Positions 1 through 5,775 of a stretch of 5,896 bases of DNA are shown here, piece after piece. This stretch comes from an uncultured Planctomycetaceae bacterium (GTDB lineage: Bacteria; Planctomycetota; Planctomycetia; Planctomycetales; Planctomycetaceae), in assembly GCA_903921605.1 (NCBI GenBank), contig CAIXQV010000461.1, positions 1-5,896 of the forward strand, in the 5' to 3' direction. A model generated the notes under the pieces. It saw nothing but the letters and a program-made list of their open reading frames with translations, ran no database searches and was not told the DNA's origin. Within the stretch, counting starts at the first letter, position 1. Each line of letters starts with the position of its first letter. The translations under genes and the position numbers were made by a program.

Positions 1-1822
1 GTATCGCTTGTGGGTCGAGCATCCAAAGTTCGTGCCGGATGATGTGGCGGCGAAGATGGACTGGCGAGCCGGTGAGGATAAAGGCCGCATCTGGCGAATT
101 GTTGCGGAGAAGGCTCCGGACGTTAAGCCGTTTGTGCCTCCAACGACGACTGAAGAACTTGTCAAGATGTTGAGTGATGGTAACGGCTGGCGACGGATGT
201 TAGCTCAGAGGTTGCTGGTGGAAGGAAAGCAGGCAGACGCGGCTGCGAAGCTTCGAGCTTTGCTGCCATCGGATGTTCCAATCTCGCCGCTTAAAAGTGG
301 GTCACCGGAGATGTTGCACGCCCTCTGGACCTTAGATGGGCTGGGCCAACTCGAACCGTCTGATTTAAAGCGTATACCTGGTGCTCTTTCTAACGCATGG
401 GGGCTGTCATTCATGCGAGATTGCATCAGACTGGCTCACCTTCGATTTCCTGAAGACGAACCTCTACAAACTACGACGAGCCGGCTTAGTTCGTACAAGA
501 GCGGCGAAGTGCAGTTTCAGGCCATTTTGACGACGAGTTGGAGCAAGCGGCCTGATTCGGCGAAGATGTCAGTTCCGTCGAATCTCGATGACCCGTGGAT
601 TCAGCGAGCATGGCTGATCGCGGCCCCGGACATTGCCGCCGATGTTGCGGAGGTCGTTGTGCGTGAATCGCTGAAAGTTCCAACGACGGCAACGACGCGT
701 TCTGAGTTTCTCAAGCAGCTCGCACTCAACGTGGCCGTGCGAGGAGATCTTGAACAATTGAAGACGCTGGCCGCTGTTGTCGGTGAAAGTCCTGAATCGG
801 GACTCTGGTGGCAGACAGCGATTGTGATTGGCCTGGCCGACGGGTTGCCTCGCTGTCAGAACGCGGAAATCCCAAAGAGCTTGGCTGCGTTTCTGCAGAC
901 GCCTCCCGCAGGATTGAAGGATTCGGTATCGCCGATCGAGAAGGTTGTGAAGCTAGCCTCAGAGACGGCCGTGAATAAATCACTCAGCGACGTGGATCGT
1001 ATCGCCGCGATGGGCCTGATGTCTCACCTTCCTCCGGAAGCCCTGACGACAGCTCTGGAAGCATTACTAAAACCGGGCGAATCATCCGGATGTCAGCGAG
1101 CTGCCATTGATGCGGCTCGTCGCAGTGGTCGACCGGAACTTTCTGCGATCGTATTGGCTCATTGGGAGCAATTGAATCCTCAGTCTCGCTCGGCAGCACT
1201 GGACCTATTGCTGATTCGCAAGGAGTCTGTGACAGAACTTCTGAAGACGATGGCCGCCGGCACGATTTCCTCGTCGGCAGTTTCCATCGATCAGCGATTA
1301 ATTCTGCTGCAGCATCCGGACGAAACCATTCGCACCACAGCGATTGCGTTGTTCGGCGGAACGGTTTCGGCCAATCGAAAAGCCGTCGCAGAACAATACG
1401 CGAAAGCTCTGGAACTAAAGGGGGATGTAACTCGCGGAGCCGCCATCTTCGAAAAAACCTGCAGCAAATGTCACCGCATTGGAACTGTCGGCCACAACGT
1501 CGGCCCGGACATCAGTGATACTCGCGCACGTGCCAGAGATGCTCTGCTGTACGACGTGCTGGATCCGAACCGCCGAGTTGACCCGCAATATACAGAGTAC
1601 ATCGTGGTCACAACTGACGGACGACTGCTGAACGGCCTGATGATTGCAGAATCGACAGACTCCGTCACACTTCGCCAGCCCGAAGGTCGTGAGCAGACGA
1701 TTCCTCGCAGTGATATCGAAGAACTGAAGACCACAAACAAGTCTTTGATGCCCGAAGGAATCGAACGCGATGTGACCGTGGAACAAATGGCCGACGTGCT
1801 GGAGTTCCTGAAGGGGCGATAA
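1..1822 (+). CDS. PVC-type membrane-bound dehydrogenase, C-terminal part with HEAT-like region and cytochrome c domain (5' partial)
   Basis: The frame is open to the window edge (TAT CGC TTG TGG at 2-13), so the start is off the window; the TTG at 8 is an internal Leu codon. Residues below are counted from that TTG. Residues 1-32 (EHPKFVPDD, RAGEDKGRIWRI) match what I know as the end of the PVC-type dehydrogenase beta-propeller. Residues about 50-470 start with NGWRRMLAQRLL and continue as Leu/Ala-rich helical pairs, as in HEAT-type repeats. Residues about 473-604 are a planctomycete/verrucomicrobial cytochrome c domain: haem motif CSKCH at 485-489 (nt 1460-1474), VGPDISD after it, and a candidate axial Met581 in SLMPEG. 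The family usually has about 900-1,100 residues, so roughly the C-terminal 60% is seen. It is expected to be exported, because haem c is attached outside the cytoplasm, and to pass electrons from a sugar- or alcohol-type oxidation. Substrate is unknown. Stop is TAA at 1820-1822. Family is confident, role is inferred. Confidence 0.9.
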   Translation, partial: YRLWVEHPKFVPDDVAAKMDWRAGEDKGRIWRIVAEKAPDVKPFVPPTTTEELVKMLSDGNGWRRMLAQRLLVEGKQADAAAKLRALLPSDVPISPLKSGSPEMLHALWTLDGLGQLEPSDLKRIPGALSNAWGLSFMRDCIRLAHLRFPEDEPLQTTTSRLSSYKSGEVQFQAILTTSWSKRPDSAKMSVPSNLDDPWIQRAWLIAAPDIAADVAEVVVRESLKVPTTATTRSEFLKQLALNVAVRGDLEQLKTLAAVVGESPESGLWWQTAIVIGLADGLPRCQNAEIPKSLAAFLQTPPAGLKDSVSPIEKVVKLASETAVNKSLSDVDRIAAMGLMSHLPPEALTTALEALLKPGESSGCQRAAIDAARRSGRPELSAIVLAHWEQLNPQSRSAALDLLLIRKESVTELLKTMAAGTISSSAVSIDQRLILLQHPDETIRTTAIALFGGTVSANRKAVAEQYAKALELKGDVTRGAAIFEKTCSKCHRIGTVGHNVGPDISDTRARARDALLYDVLDPNRRVDPQYTEYIVVTTDGRLLNGLMIAESTDSVTLRQPEGREQTIPRSDIEELKTTNKSLMPEGIERDVTVEQMADVLEFLKGR

Positions 1823-1831
1823 GAGGAAGAG

Positions 1832-1884
1832 TCCCGTCGGCAGAGCGACGGGGGTACGGTACACCCGTCGCTCCGCCGACGGGA
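1832..1884. repeat. 21-bp near-perfect inverted repeat between the cytochrome gene and holB
   Basis: Arms 1832-1852 and 1864-1884 pair over 21 bp with one A-C mismatch (1842 against 1874) around an 11-nt loop, GGTACGGTACA. The arms carry CCCGTCGGC and GCCGACGGG at their ends. The repeat begins 10 nt after the stop codon of the dehydrogenase gene and could end its transcript, but no T-run follows on either strand, so it is not a standard intrinsic terminator. Its very high pairing and GC content suggest a dispersed palindromic element, a reading supported only by memory of similar GTCGGCGGAGCGAC-type repeats in planctomycete intergenic DNA. The structure is certain; its function is not. Confidence 0.85.
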
Positions 1885-1909
1885 ACTTGTGGTGGTCAGC
1901 AATCGACAC

Positions 1910-1926
1910 AGGAAACAGGTCTGTCT
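1910..1926 (+). promoter_or_regulatory. Ribosome binding site region before the holB GTG start
   Basis: The sequence AGGAAACAGG at 1910-1919 is purine-rich with two AGG cores; the second lies 7 nt before the GTG at 1927. The reading frame stays open upstream of 1927 but has no ATG or GTG there, and the conserved delta-prime N-terminus (SLKGHQEQ) begins six residues in. This supports GTG 1927 as the start. Confidence 0.55.
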
Positions 1927-2985
1927 GTGACATCCGCGTGGGACTCATTAAAAGGTCATCAGGAACAGCGAGCGTTGTTCGAACGTTCGGTGCAGCGCGG
2001 ACGGTTGTCGCATGCGTATGTTCTGGCCGGATCGGATGGCATTGGCAAGCGAAAGTTTGCTCGGCTTCTGGCTCAGTCGATGTTCTGTCGTGAGCGTAAG
2101 CCGGATGAGATCGATGCCTGTGGTGAATGCCGAGCGTGTCGCAGTTTTATCGCGGGCACCTGGCCCGACTATATTGAGATCGGTCTGCCGGCCGGCAAAT
2201 CCGTCATCCCGATTGAGCTCATCGCCGGTGATAGCGACAAACGAGGTCGCGAAGGGCTGTGCTTTGAGTTATCGATGTCGCCTCAGGCGTCTGATCGGCG
2301 AGTCGCCATTATCAACGATGCGCATCGGATGAATGCCGAAGGAGCGAACTCCCTGCTGAAGACTCTGGAGGAACCACCCGCCCAGGCTTTGATTCTGCTG
2401 GTCTGCGATAATCCCGATTCGTTGCTGCCAACAATTCGATCACGCTGTCAGGTCGTGCGATTTTTTCCGATGACCGAAACGGACGTTCGAGACATCCTGA
2501 TTGCCGAAGAAATGGTCGAGAACCCCGAAGAAGCGGCCACGATTGCCGCCATGGCTGAGGGCAGCATTACGCTCGCAGCGCAGTTATTGAATCCTGACCT
2601 GCGACAGCTTCGCCAACTGATCAGCCAGCAGCTTGATCAATTGGAAAACATGAAGCCGGTGGAGATTTCCAAACAAGTCACTGATGAACTGGAACGAATC
2701 TCATCAGGAGCCGATGAACAACGCCGCAACGGACAATGGCTGCTGCGGTTTGTCGCCGAGGTTTTGAATGGTCGCCTGCGAAGACTAACCTCGGGAGATT
2801 TCTCCGACCCGTTGCTGAAGCGATTTGGCGTTCGCAACGGCGTTGATATGCTGGCCCCGTTACTGGATCGAGTGATCTCGGCGGCTCATCAGATCGAAGG
2901 CAACTCGCCGGTCAGATTGGTGCTCGAAGCCATGTTCGACGACATCGCTCGGCAACTACGGCTCGGCCCAATTTCTGCAAGATAA
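1927..2985 (+). CDS. holB: DNA polymerase III, delta-prime subunit (clamp loader)
   Basis: This 352-aa protein has the features of delta-prime, the clamp-loader subunit that works with delta and gamma/tau to place the sliding clamp on primed DNA in the cytoplasm. The N-terminus has LKGHQEQ and RLSHAYVLAG, typical of the delta-prime/gamma AAA+ fold. A P-loop-like GSDGIGKR lies at 35-42. A four-cysteine zinc module uses Cys54, 65, 68 and 71. A Walker-B-like NDAHRMN (130-136) is followed by ANSLLKTLEEPP (140-151), and the arginine-finger motif SRC is at 172-174. The remainder (about 215-352) is the helical C-terminal collar domain. Gamma/tau is less likely because the protein is short, lacks the gamma/tau tail, and has NDAH rather than DExH. 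In many bacteria holB follows tmk; here it follows an unrelated dehydrogenase gene across a 104-bp gap with a strong hairpin, so it is probably transcribed on its own. Start is GTG, stop TAA. Confidence 0.93.
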   Translation: MTSAWDSLKGHQEQRALFERSVQRGRLSHAYVLAGSDGIGKRKFARLLAQSMFCRERKPDEIDACGECRACRSFIAGTWPDYIEIGLPAGKSVIPIELIAGDSDKRGREGLCFELSMSPQASDRRVAIINDAHRMNAEGANSLLKTLEEPPAQALILLVCDNPDSLLPTIRSRCQVVRFFPMTETDVRDILIAEEMVENPEEAATIAAMAEGSITLAAQLLNPDLRQLRQLISQQLDQLENMKPVEISKQVTDELERISSGADEQRRNGQWLLRFVAEVLNGRLRRLTSGDFSDPLLKRFGVRNGVDMLAPLLDRVISAAHQIEGNSPVRLVLEAMFDDIARQLRLGPISAR

Positions 2986-3003
2986 AGTCTAATTTTGTAG
3001 ACT
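2986..3003 (+). terminator. Small hairpin immediately after the holB stop
   Basis: AGTCTA at 2986-2991 pairs with TAGACT at 2998-3003 around the loop ATTTTG, starting on the base after the stop codon. With only six base pairs, AU-rich, and no T-run, it is a weak candidate for a 3' end stabiliser or part of the holB terminator. Confidence 0.25.
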
Positions 3004-3062
3004 GGCCACTCTTGTCCAATAAAAAACGACGGGCAGAAATACCCGTCGTACTTTGAGTGGCC
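3004..3062 (-). terminator. Nested hairpins between convergent genes; intrinsic terminator of the propeller gene
   Basis: The inner hairpin has arms ACGACGGG (3026-3033) and CCCGTCGT (3042-3049), a perfect 8-bp stem with an 8-nt loop. On the minus strand it runs straight into TTTTT (complement of 3021-3025), the classic intrinsic terminator layout, about 30 nt past the stop of the propeller gene at 3080. An outer pair, GGCCACTC (3004-3011) with GAGTGGCC (3055-3062), encloses it in a perfect 8-bp stem. On the plus strand the same structure would form after holB, but without a T-run, so termination in that direction is less sure. Confidence 0.8.
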
Positions 3063-3079
3063 TGGTGGATTGGTGGATC

Positions 3080-4378
3080 CTATGGATTTCGAATTGCCCA
3101 AAGATGTTTGAAGGTTCTCAGGTAAATCGTGCCGTTGGAGATGGCCGGTGATGACGACTGATCTTCGCCCAGTTCATTGACCGCCAGCGACTTGAATTCT
3201 CGCCCGGTCTGAACCACGGTGATGCGACCATCGCGAGCCGTGAGGTAAAGTTTTCCATCAGCCACCACTGGTGACGCACGATGACGCTGGCGATGAGTTG
3301 CTTCGGAGTAGACTTCTTTGCCCGTCATTTTTTCAAGAACCGTCAGATTGCCATTCTCCATGCACAGATAAACCAGATCATCAAGGATAACTGGCGTTGG
3401 CACGTCGGGAGTTCTTTTCCACGACCAAAGCAGCATATCCGCTTTGCCTGTGATGTCTCCGGTGCCCGTGGGCTTGATCGCCAGCAGAGGATGCTGCTTG
3501 GCTGACGGGACAACAATGATGCCCGGGGCTGAAACTGGTGACGCCACAAATCGCAGAGTCGGATCGTAAGGCAGCACTTTGTCATCACGTCGATTGAGTC
3601 CGCCACAACGCCAGACTTCGTGACCCTCTTTCAAATTGTGAGCCACGATGAAATCAGCTCCGTGGCTGAGAAGCAGCTTGGTCTCGCCATCCTGATACAT
3701 CATGGGTGAAGCATACGAGTGTTCGTTCTCGGCTTCGGCATCGCTGGGACGGTCAACCTTCCAGACTTCCTTGCCGGTGGCTCCATCGAGTGCCACGACG
3801 CAGGCTTCGCGAGTTTTCGCATCGCCTTCGCCATGAATCAACTGCAAATAGAGTACACCGTTATCCAACACTGGTGTGGAACTCATGCCGAACTGAATAC
3901 TGAACTTGCCGTAGCGATCCTGAAGATTGAACTTCCAGACTTCTTTGCCTTCAACTGTGTAACAGCCCAGCGTGCCTTCGCCCATGAAGGACCAGACATG
4001 TTTGCCATCAGTCACTGGTGATGGTGACGCGGAGTTGCCTTCGTCGCCACGAGCATCTTTATTCCCTGAAGCCACGACCTGCTTCCAGAGTTCTTTGCCT
4101 TCCGTGCTGACGGACATCAGCACCAAGTCGCCACCAGCGTTGACCGACGTCAGAAAGATCTGTTTGTCCCATACGACTGGTGAAGCACCGGCGGAACCGG
4201 GCAATTCAAGCTTCCACGCGACGTTCTTCGTGGGGCTCCATTCCGTCGGCAGATTCTTTTCGGTGCTCAGACCATTCCCGGCTGGACCTCGCCACCCCGG
4301 CCAATTGTCGGAGAGTGCTGACGCAGAGAAACCAACGGAGACAGATAACAGCACCAGACAACGAATCACGAACACCAC
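3080..4378 (-). CDS. Exported PQQ-like beta-propeller repeat protein
   Basis: This 432-aa protein begins with a Sec-type signal peptide: Arg6, a hydrophobic stretch to about 17, and a likely cleavage after ASA at 19-21. There is no lipobox. The mature start has WPGWRGPAGNG (26-36), a signature often seen in planctomycete propeller proteins. Eight S/T-P blade signatures follow in order (GASPVV, SPSPVT, SSTPVL, ASPMM, ASPVSA, PTPVIL, ASPVVA, SSPAIS), with GKEVWK-type strand ends (GKELWK, GKEVWK twice, GHEVWR, GKEVYS). This fits an eight-bladed propeller of the PQQ/BamB-like superfamily. No CxxCH haem motif or evident catalytic domain is present, so enzyme activity is doubtful; it may bind a ligand or partner outside the cytoplasm. 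GTG at 4378 has GAGG 7 nt upstream; a second in-frame GTG at 4375 is possible. Stop is TAG. It is convergent with holB and appears monocistronic. Confidence 0.9.
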   Translation of the reverse strand: MVFVIRCLVLLSVSVGFSASALSDNWPGWRGPAGNGLSTEKNLPTEWSPTKNVAWKLELPGSAGASPVVWDKQIFLTSVNAGGDLVLMSVSTEGKELWKQVVASGNKDARGDEGNSASPSPVTDGKHVWSFMGEGTLGCYTVEGKEVWKFNLQDRYGKFSIQFGMSSTPVLDNGVLYLQLIHGEGDAKTREACVVALDGATGKEVWKVDRPSDAEAENEHSYASPMMYQDGETKLLLSHGADFIVAHNLKEGHEVWRCGGLNRRDDKVLPYDPTLRFVASPVSAPGIIVVPSAKQHPLLAIKPTGTGDITGKADMLLWSWKRTPDVPTPVILDDLVYLCMENGNLTVLEKMTGKEVYSEATHRQRHRASPVVADGKLYLTARDGRITVVQTGREFKSLAVNELGEDQSSSPAISNGTIYLRTFKHLWAIRNP

Positions 4379-4383
4379 GGCAA

Positions 4384-4389
4384 TTCCTC
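4384..4389 (-). promoter_or_regulatory. Ribosome binding site of the propeller gene
   Basis: On the minus strand GAGGAA (complement of 4384-4389) precedes GTG 4378, with the GAGG core 7 nt away. No ATG lies close by, so this site decides for a GTG start giving a complete signal peptide. Confidence 0.65.
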
Positions 4390-4423
4390 ACAAAGGCAGG
4401 ACGAATCAAGAACGAGCGTCCGC

Positions 4424-4452
4424 AGTTTGCCGACAGCCAACTCGCCCGTCAA
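4424..4452 (-). promoter_or_regulatory. Possible sigma-70-type promoter of the propeller gene
   Basis: On the minus strand TTGACG (4452-4447) is followed after 17 bp by CAAACT (4429-4424), about 45 bp before the GTG start. The -35 match is 5 of 6, but the -10 matches only 3 of 6, so this is a weak prediction by eye. Confidence 0.3.
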
Positions 4453-4532
4453 TCGAACCGCTGATTGCTCGACATCCAAAGTTCCCTCGGGAGTGAAGCC
4501 TGCGGTCCGAGGCGCGTGGTGCGCGCGAAGGA

Positions 4533-4731
4533 TTAACCACAGAGGTCACAGAGTTCACAGAGGGGAATCACAGAGAGAGCGTACGTTTTTGAACGCAGGG
4601 GCTGCAGAGGAACGCTGCGGGAAAACAAGCTCTTCTGCTTCCTCTGCGTTACCCTACGAACTCCGCGTTCACAAGAACTGCTTTCGCTCCTCCTGCGTTT
4701 CCTCTGTGCTCTCTGTGACCTCTGTGGTGAA
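4533..4731. repeat. About 200-bp structured palindromic element of the CACAGAGG type
   Basis: The ends are inverted repeats: 4536-4553 (begins ACCACAGAGGTCACAGAG) pairs perfectly over 18 bp with 4711-4728, and TT/AA pairs lie just outside (4533-4534 with 4730-4731). A 2x2 mismatch separates this from a further perfect 8-bp stem, CACAGAGG 4556-4563 with CCTCTGTG 4701-4708. Inside are AACGCAGG 4592-4599 with CCTGCGTT 4692-4699, GAACGC 4591-4596 with GCGTTC 4665-4670 (an alternative to the last), and GCAGAGGAA 4604-4612 with TTCCTCTGC 4639-4647. The core motif CACAGAG recurs four times on the left arm and its complement on the right. From memory, runs of this kind are scattered between genes in many environmental bacteria and often yield spurious Cys/Leu/Ser-rich ORF calls. 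It carries no transposase. The palindrome is directly visible; calling it a dispersed or mobile element is inference. Confidence 0.8.
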
Positions 4732-4786
4732 CCCTGCGATTCAGACGCAGCTGAAAGGATCCATGACGCGCAAACCACCGCGCAAC

Positions 4787-4825
4787 AAAAAACCATCGGA
4801 CAATCTCGAAAGACTGTCCGATGGT
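4787..4825 (-). terminator. Strong intrinsic terminator of the HTH-receiver gene
   Basis: ACCATCGGACA (4792-4802) pairs perfectly over 11 bp with TGTCCGATGGT (4815-4825). The loop adds three more pairs (TCT 4804-4806 with AGA 4811-4813), which on the minus strand closes a TTCG tetraloop. The minus-strand transcript then reads TTTTTT (complement of 4787-4792). It begins 47 nt after the stop of the regulator gene at 4872, the expected place for its terminator. On the plus strand it is followed by GTGTGTTTT, so some termination that way is possible. Confidence 0.9.
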
Positions 4826-4871
4826 GTGTTTTCTCGACGTGGTCAGATCGCCGAGGCCTCTTGTTGGTTTC

Positions 4872-5444
4872 TCAGGCCAACTGCTTTCGACGATTAACGA
4901 GAGTACGAATACGTTCGGCGAGCAGAGCTGCGTCGAATGGTTTTCGGAAGGTTTCGTTAAACACCGAACGGTCGAAGCCGGATGCGTTGTCTTCGTCGCT
5001 GAGCAGACCGATCAGAACGGTTTCGGTGAACTCTGTGTTTCTCCGAAGGTTCTGAGCAATCATTAACGCTTCTTCGCGTCCCATAACAAAGTCCACCACG
5101 ACGCAATCGGGGTGAATAGACTCTGCCTGGATACCAGCTTCAAAGCCACTGGCAGCAATTTCGATCTTAAAGTCGTCGTTGGAAATCATCTCATTCAAAC
5201 TCGATCGAGTTGTCAGATCTGAACCAACGAGCAAAATTTTGCCCATTGCTTCGTCTTCCAGCTCGCCGAGCGGCATTCCGTGTTCCTTTAGGAACCGGAT
5301 AAGATGTTCGCGTGGAATGCGTCTATCTTGTGAGCCAGGAATTCGATAGCCTCTCAGTCGTCCGGAATCGAACCACTTTGAGACAGTACGCGGGGCAACT
5401 TTACAGATCTTTGCTACCTGACCAGTAGTGAAGATCGTCTTCAT
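4872..5444 (-). CDS. HTH (MerR/excisionase-type) plus receiver-domain regulator
   Basis: The start is ATG 5444, preceded by GGAGAG at 7 nt; an in-frame TTG at 5459 lies upstream of that site and is rejected. The product has 190 aa. Residues 3-55 form a winged HTH of the excisionase/MerR-like type: FTTGQVAKICKVAPRTVSKW (5-24) then SGRLRGYRIPGSQDRRIPRE (27-46). From memory this segment is very strongly conserved in planctomycete and some deltaproteobacterial proteins. A linker (56-67) leads to a receiver-like domain, 68-185. It keeps the phosphoacceptor candidate Asp118 (CVVVDF) and Lys168 (FRKPFD), but the acidic pair of CheY-like receivers aligns with Gly74-Ser75, and the switch Thr aligns with Leu147. 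The order HTH-then-receiver is the reverse of most response regulators. No histidine kinase gene adjoins it. It is a cytoplasmic DNA-binding regulator with unknown targets; phosphorylation may not be how it is controlled. Stop is TGA, followed by a strong terminator. Confidence 0.88.
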   Translation of the reverse strand: MKTIFTTGQVAKICKVAPRTVSKWFDSGRLRGYRIPGSQDRRIPREHLIRFLKEHGMPLGELEDEAMGKILLVGSDLTTRSSLNEMISNDDFKIEIAASGFEAGIQAESIHPDCVVVDFVMGREEALMIAQNLRRNTEFTETVLIGLLSDEDNASGFDRSVFNETFRKPFDAALLAERIRTLVNRRKQLA

Positions 5445-5451
5445 GGGCGGG

Positions 5452-5457
5452 CTCTCC
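5452..5457 (-). promoter_or_regulatory. Ribosome binding site that fixes the HTH-receiver start
   Basis: On the minus strand GGAGAG (5457-5452) lies 7 nt before ATG 5444. The alternative TTG at 5459 overlaps the upstream edge of this site and has no Shine-Dalgarno sequence of its own, so the ATG is preferred. Confidence 0.7.
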
Positions 5458-5473
5458 AATCAGTTCTGCACCA

Positions 5474-5500
5474 TCCCGGTTCCCGTCCTAGGAACCCGGA
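5474..5500. repeat. Imperfect inverted repeat in the HTH-receiver leader
   Basis: TCCCGGTTCC (5474-5483) pairs with GGAACCCGGA (5491-5500) with one C-C mismatch and a 7-nt loop. It lies 17 nt upstream of the GGAGAG ribosome binding site of the regulator gene, so it could be a leader hairpin or an operator for autoregulation. Either role is inferred from position alone. Confidence 0.6.
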
Positions 5501-5530
5501 TCGCCATTACTCGGATGTCCCATTTCGGAT

Positions 5531-5550
5531 GAGTTTCAGAAAAGAAACTC
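5531..5550. repeat. Perfect 7-bp inverted repeat, loop AGAAAA
   Basis: GAGTTTC (5531-5537) pairs with GAAACTC (5544-5550). It directly abuts the next inverted repeat at 5551, giving two consecutive hairpins with no spacer. Neither is followed by a clear T-run. Confidence 0.6.
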
Positions 5551-5564
5551 GCTGTCGTGACAGC
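5551..5564. repeat. Compact dyad GCTGTC-GT-GACAGC
   Basis: Two 6-bp arms are separated by only 2 bp. This is too tight for a stable RNA hairpin but is a typical shape for a binding site of a dimeric DNA-binding protein. It lies about 107-120 bp upstream of the regulator gene's ATG, so autoregulation by the HTH protein is one option; nothing in the sequence proves it. Confidence 0.45.
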
Positions 5565-5608
5565 CGAAACAGTACGCGGGTCCGAGATAATAACAGGGGT
5601 CGTTCTTT

Positions 5609-5629
5609 GGATTGCGTGCGGCGCAATCC
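5609..5629. repeat. Perfect 8-bp inverted repeat, loop TGCGG
   Basis: GGATTGCG (5609-5616) pairs with CGCAATCC (5622-5629) around a 5-nt loop. It is the strongest stem of the leader cluster and is followed after one base by another hairpin at 5631. Confidence 0.65.
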
Positions 5630-5630
5630 C

Positions 5631-5647
5631 GTGCCTGCACAAGGCAC
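5631..5647. repeat. Perfect 6-bp inverted repeat, loop GCACA
   Basis: GTGCCT (5631-5636) pairs with AGGCAC (5642-5647). Together with the stem at 5609-5629 it gives two tandem hairpins one base apart, an arrangement seen in structured RNAs but also possible by chance. Confidence 0.45.
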
Positions 5648-5775
5648 TGGGAGATATTTCACTCTGCAAATCGATCAAGACGTGCAGCGACCTTTTCCGG
5701 ACATCCCTTCCGTTACGGTCAGACGCTGAAATACCCCCCTGGCGAATCAAACTATTGTGCTTCCTGGCCTCCCCG

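Larger units (their letters stand above)
4379..4871. other. Intergenic region of about 490 bp without a convincing gene
   Basis: The two minus-strand genes at 3080-4378 and 4872-5444 are separated by this stretch. Open frames cross it on both strands, but they are low-complexity translations of the CACAGAGG element or run through the terminator. It holds the propeller gene's leader and possible promoter, a small GC hairpin (GCGCG 4512-4516 with CGCGC 4522-4526), the structured repeat at 4533-4731 and the terminator at 4787-4825. I see nothing else in it. Confidence 0.7.

Noticed and set aside
1415..1948. Minus-strand ORF of 177 aa over the cytochrome domain
   Set aside because: It is antisense to a domain with a clear CxxCH haem motif and continues through the 1832-1884 palindrome; composition is typical of a shadow frame.
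3972..4496. Plus-strand ORF of 174 aa over the start of the propeller gene
   Set aside because: It is antisense to a gene with a signal peptide and clear propeller blades; it shows no domain.
4536..4728. CRISPR array suggested by repeated CACAGAG units
   Set aside because: The units are 7-8 bp, irregularly spaced and arranged as inverted arms, without constant-length repeats or unique spacers.
4533..4796. Minus-strand ORF of 87 aa ending LCELCDLCG
   Set aside because: It is a translation of the repetitive CACAGAGG palindrome, a well-known source of spurious Cys/Leu/Ser-rich proteins.
4427..4897. Plus-strand ORF of 156 aa in the intergenic region
   Set aside because: It crosses the palindromic element and the terminator and overlaps the 3' end of the regulator gene; no domain is seen.
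5618..5645. Sigma-54-like promoter on the minus strand (GGCACGGGATTGC)
   Set aside because: The GG-to-GC spacing is 9 nt rather than the required 10, and the bases are already explained by the two hairpins at 5609-5647.
5460..5750. Minus-strand ORF of 96 aa directly abutting the HTH-receiver gene, possibly translationally coupled
   Set aside because: It has no recognisable domain, begins with TTG without a clear ribosome binding site, uses AGG Arg codons much more than the neighbouring genes, and spans several inverted repeats. It could be reconsidered if orthologues conserve it.
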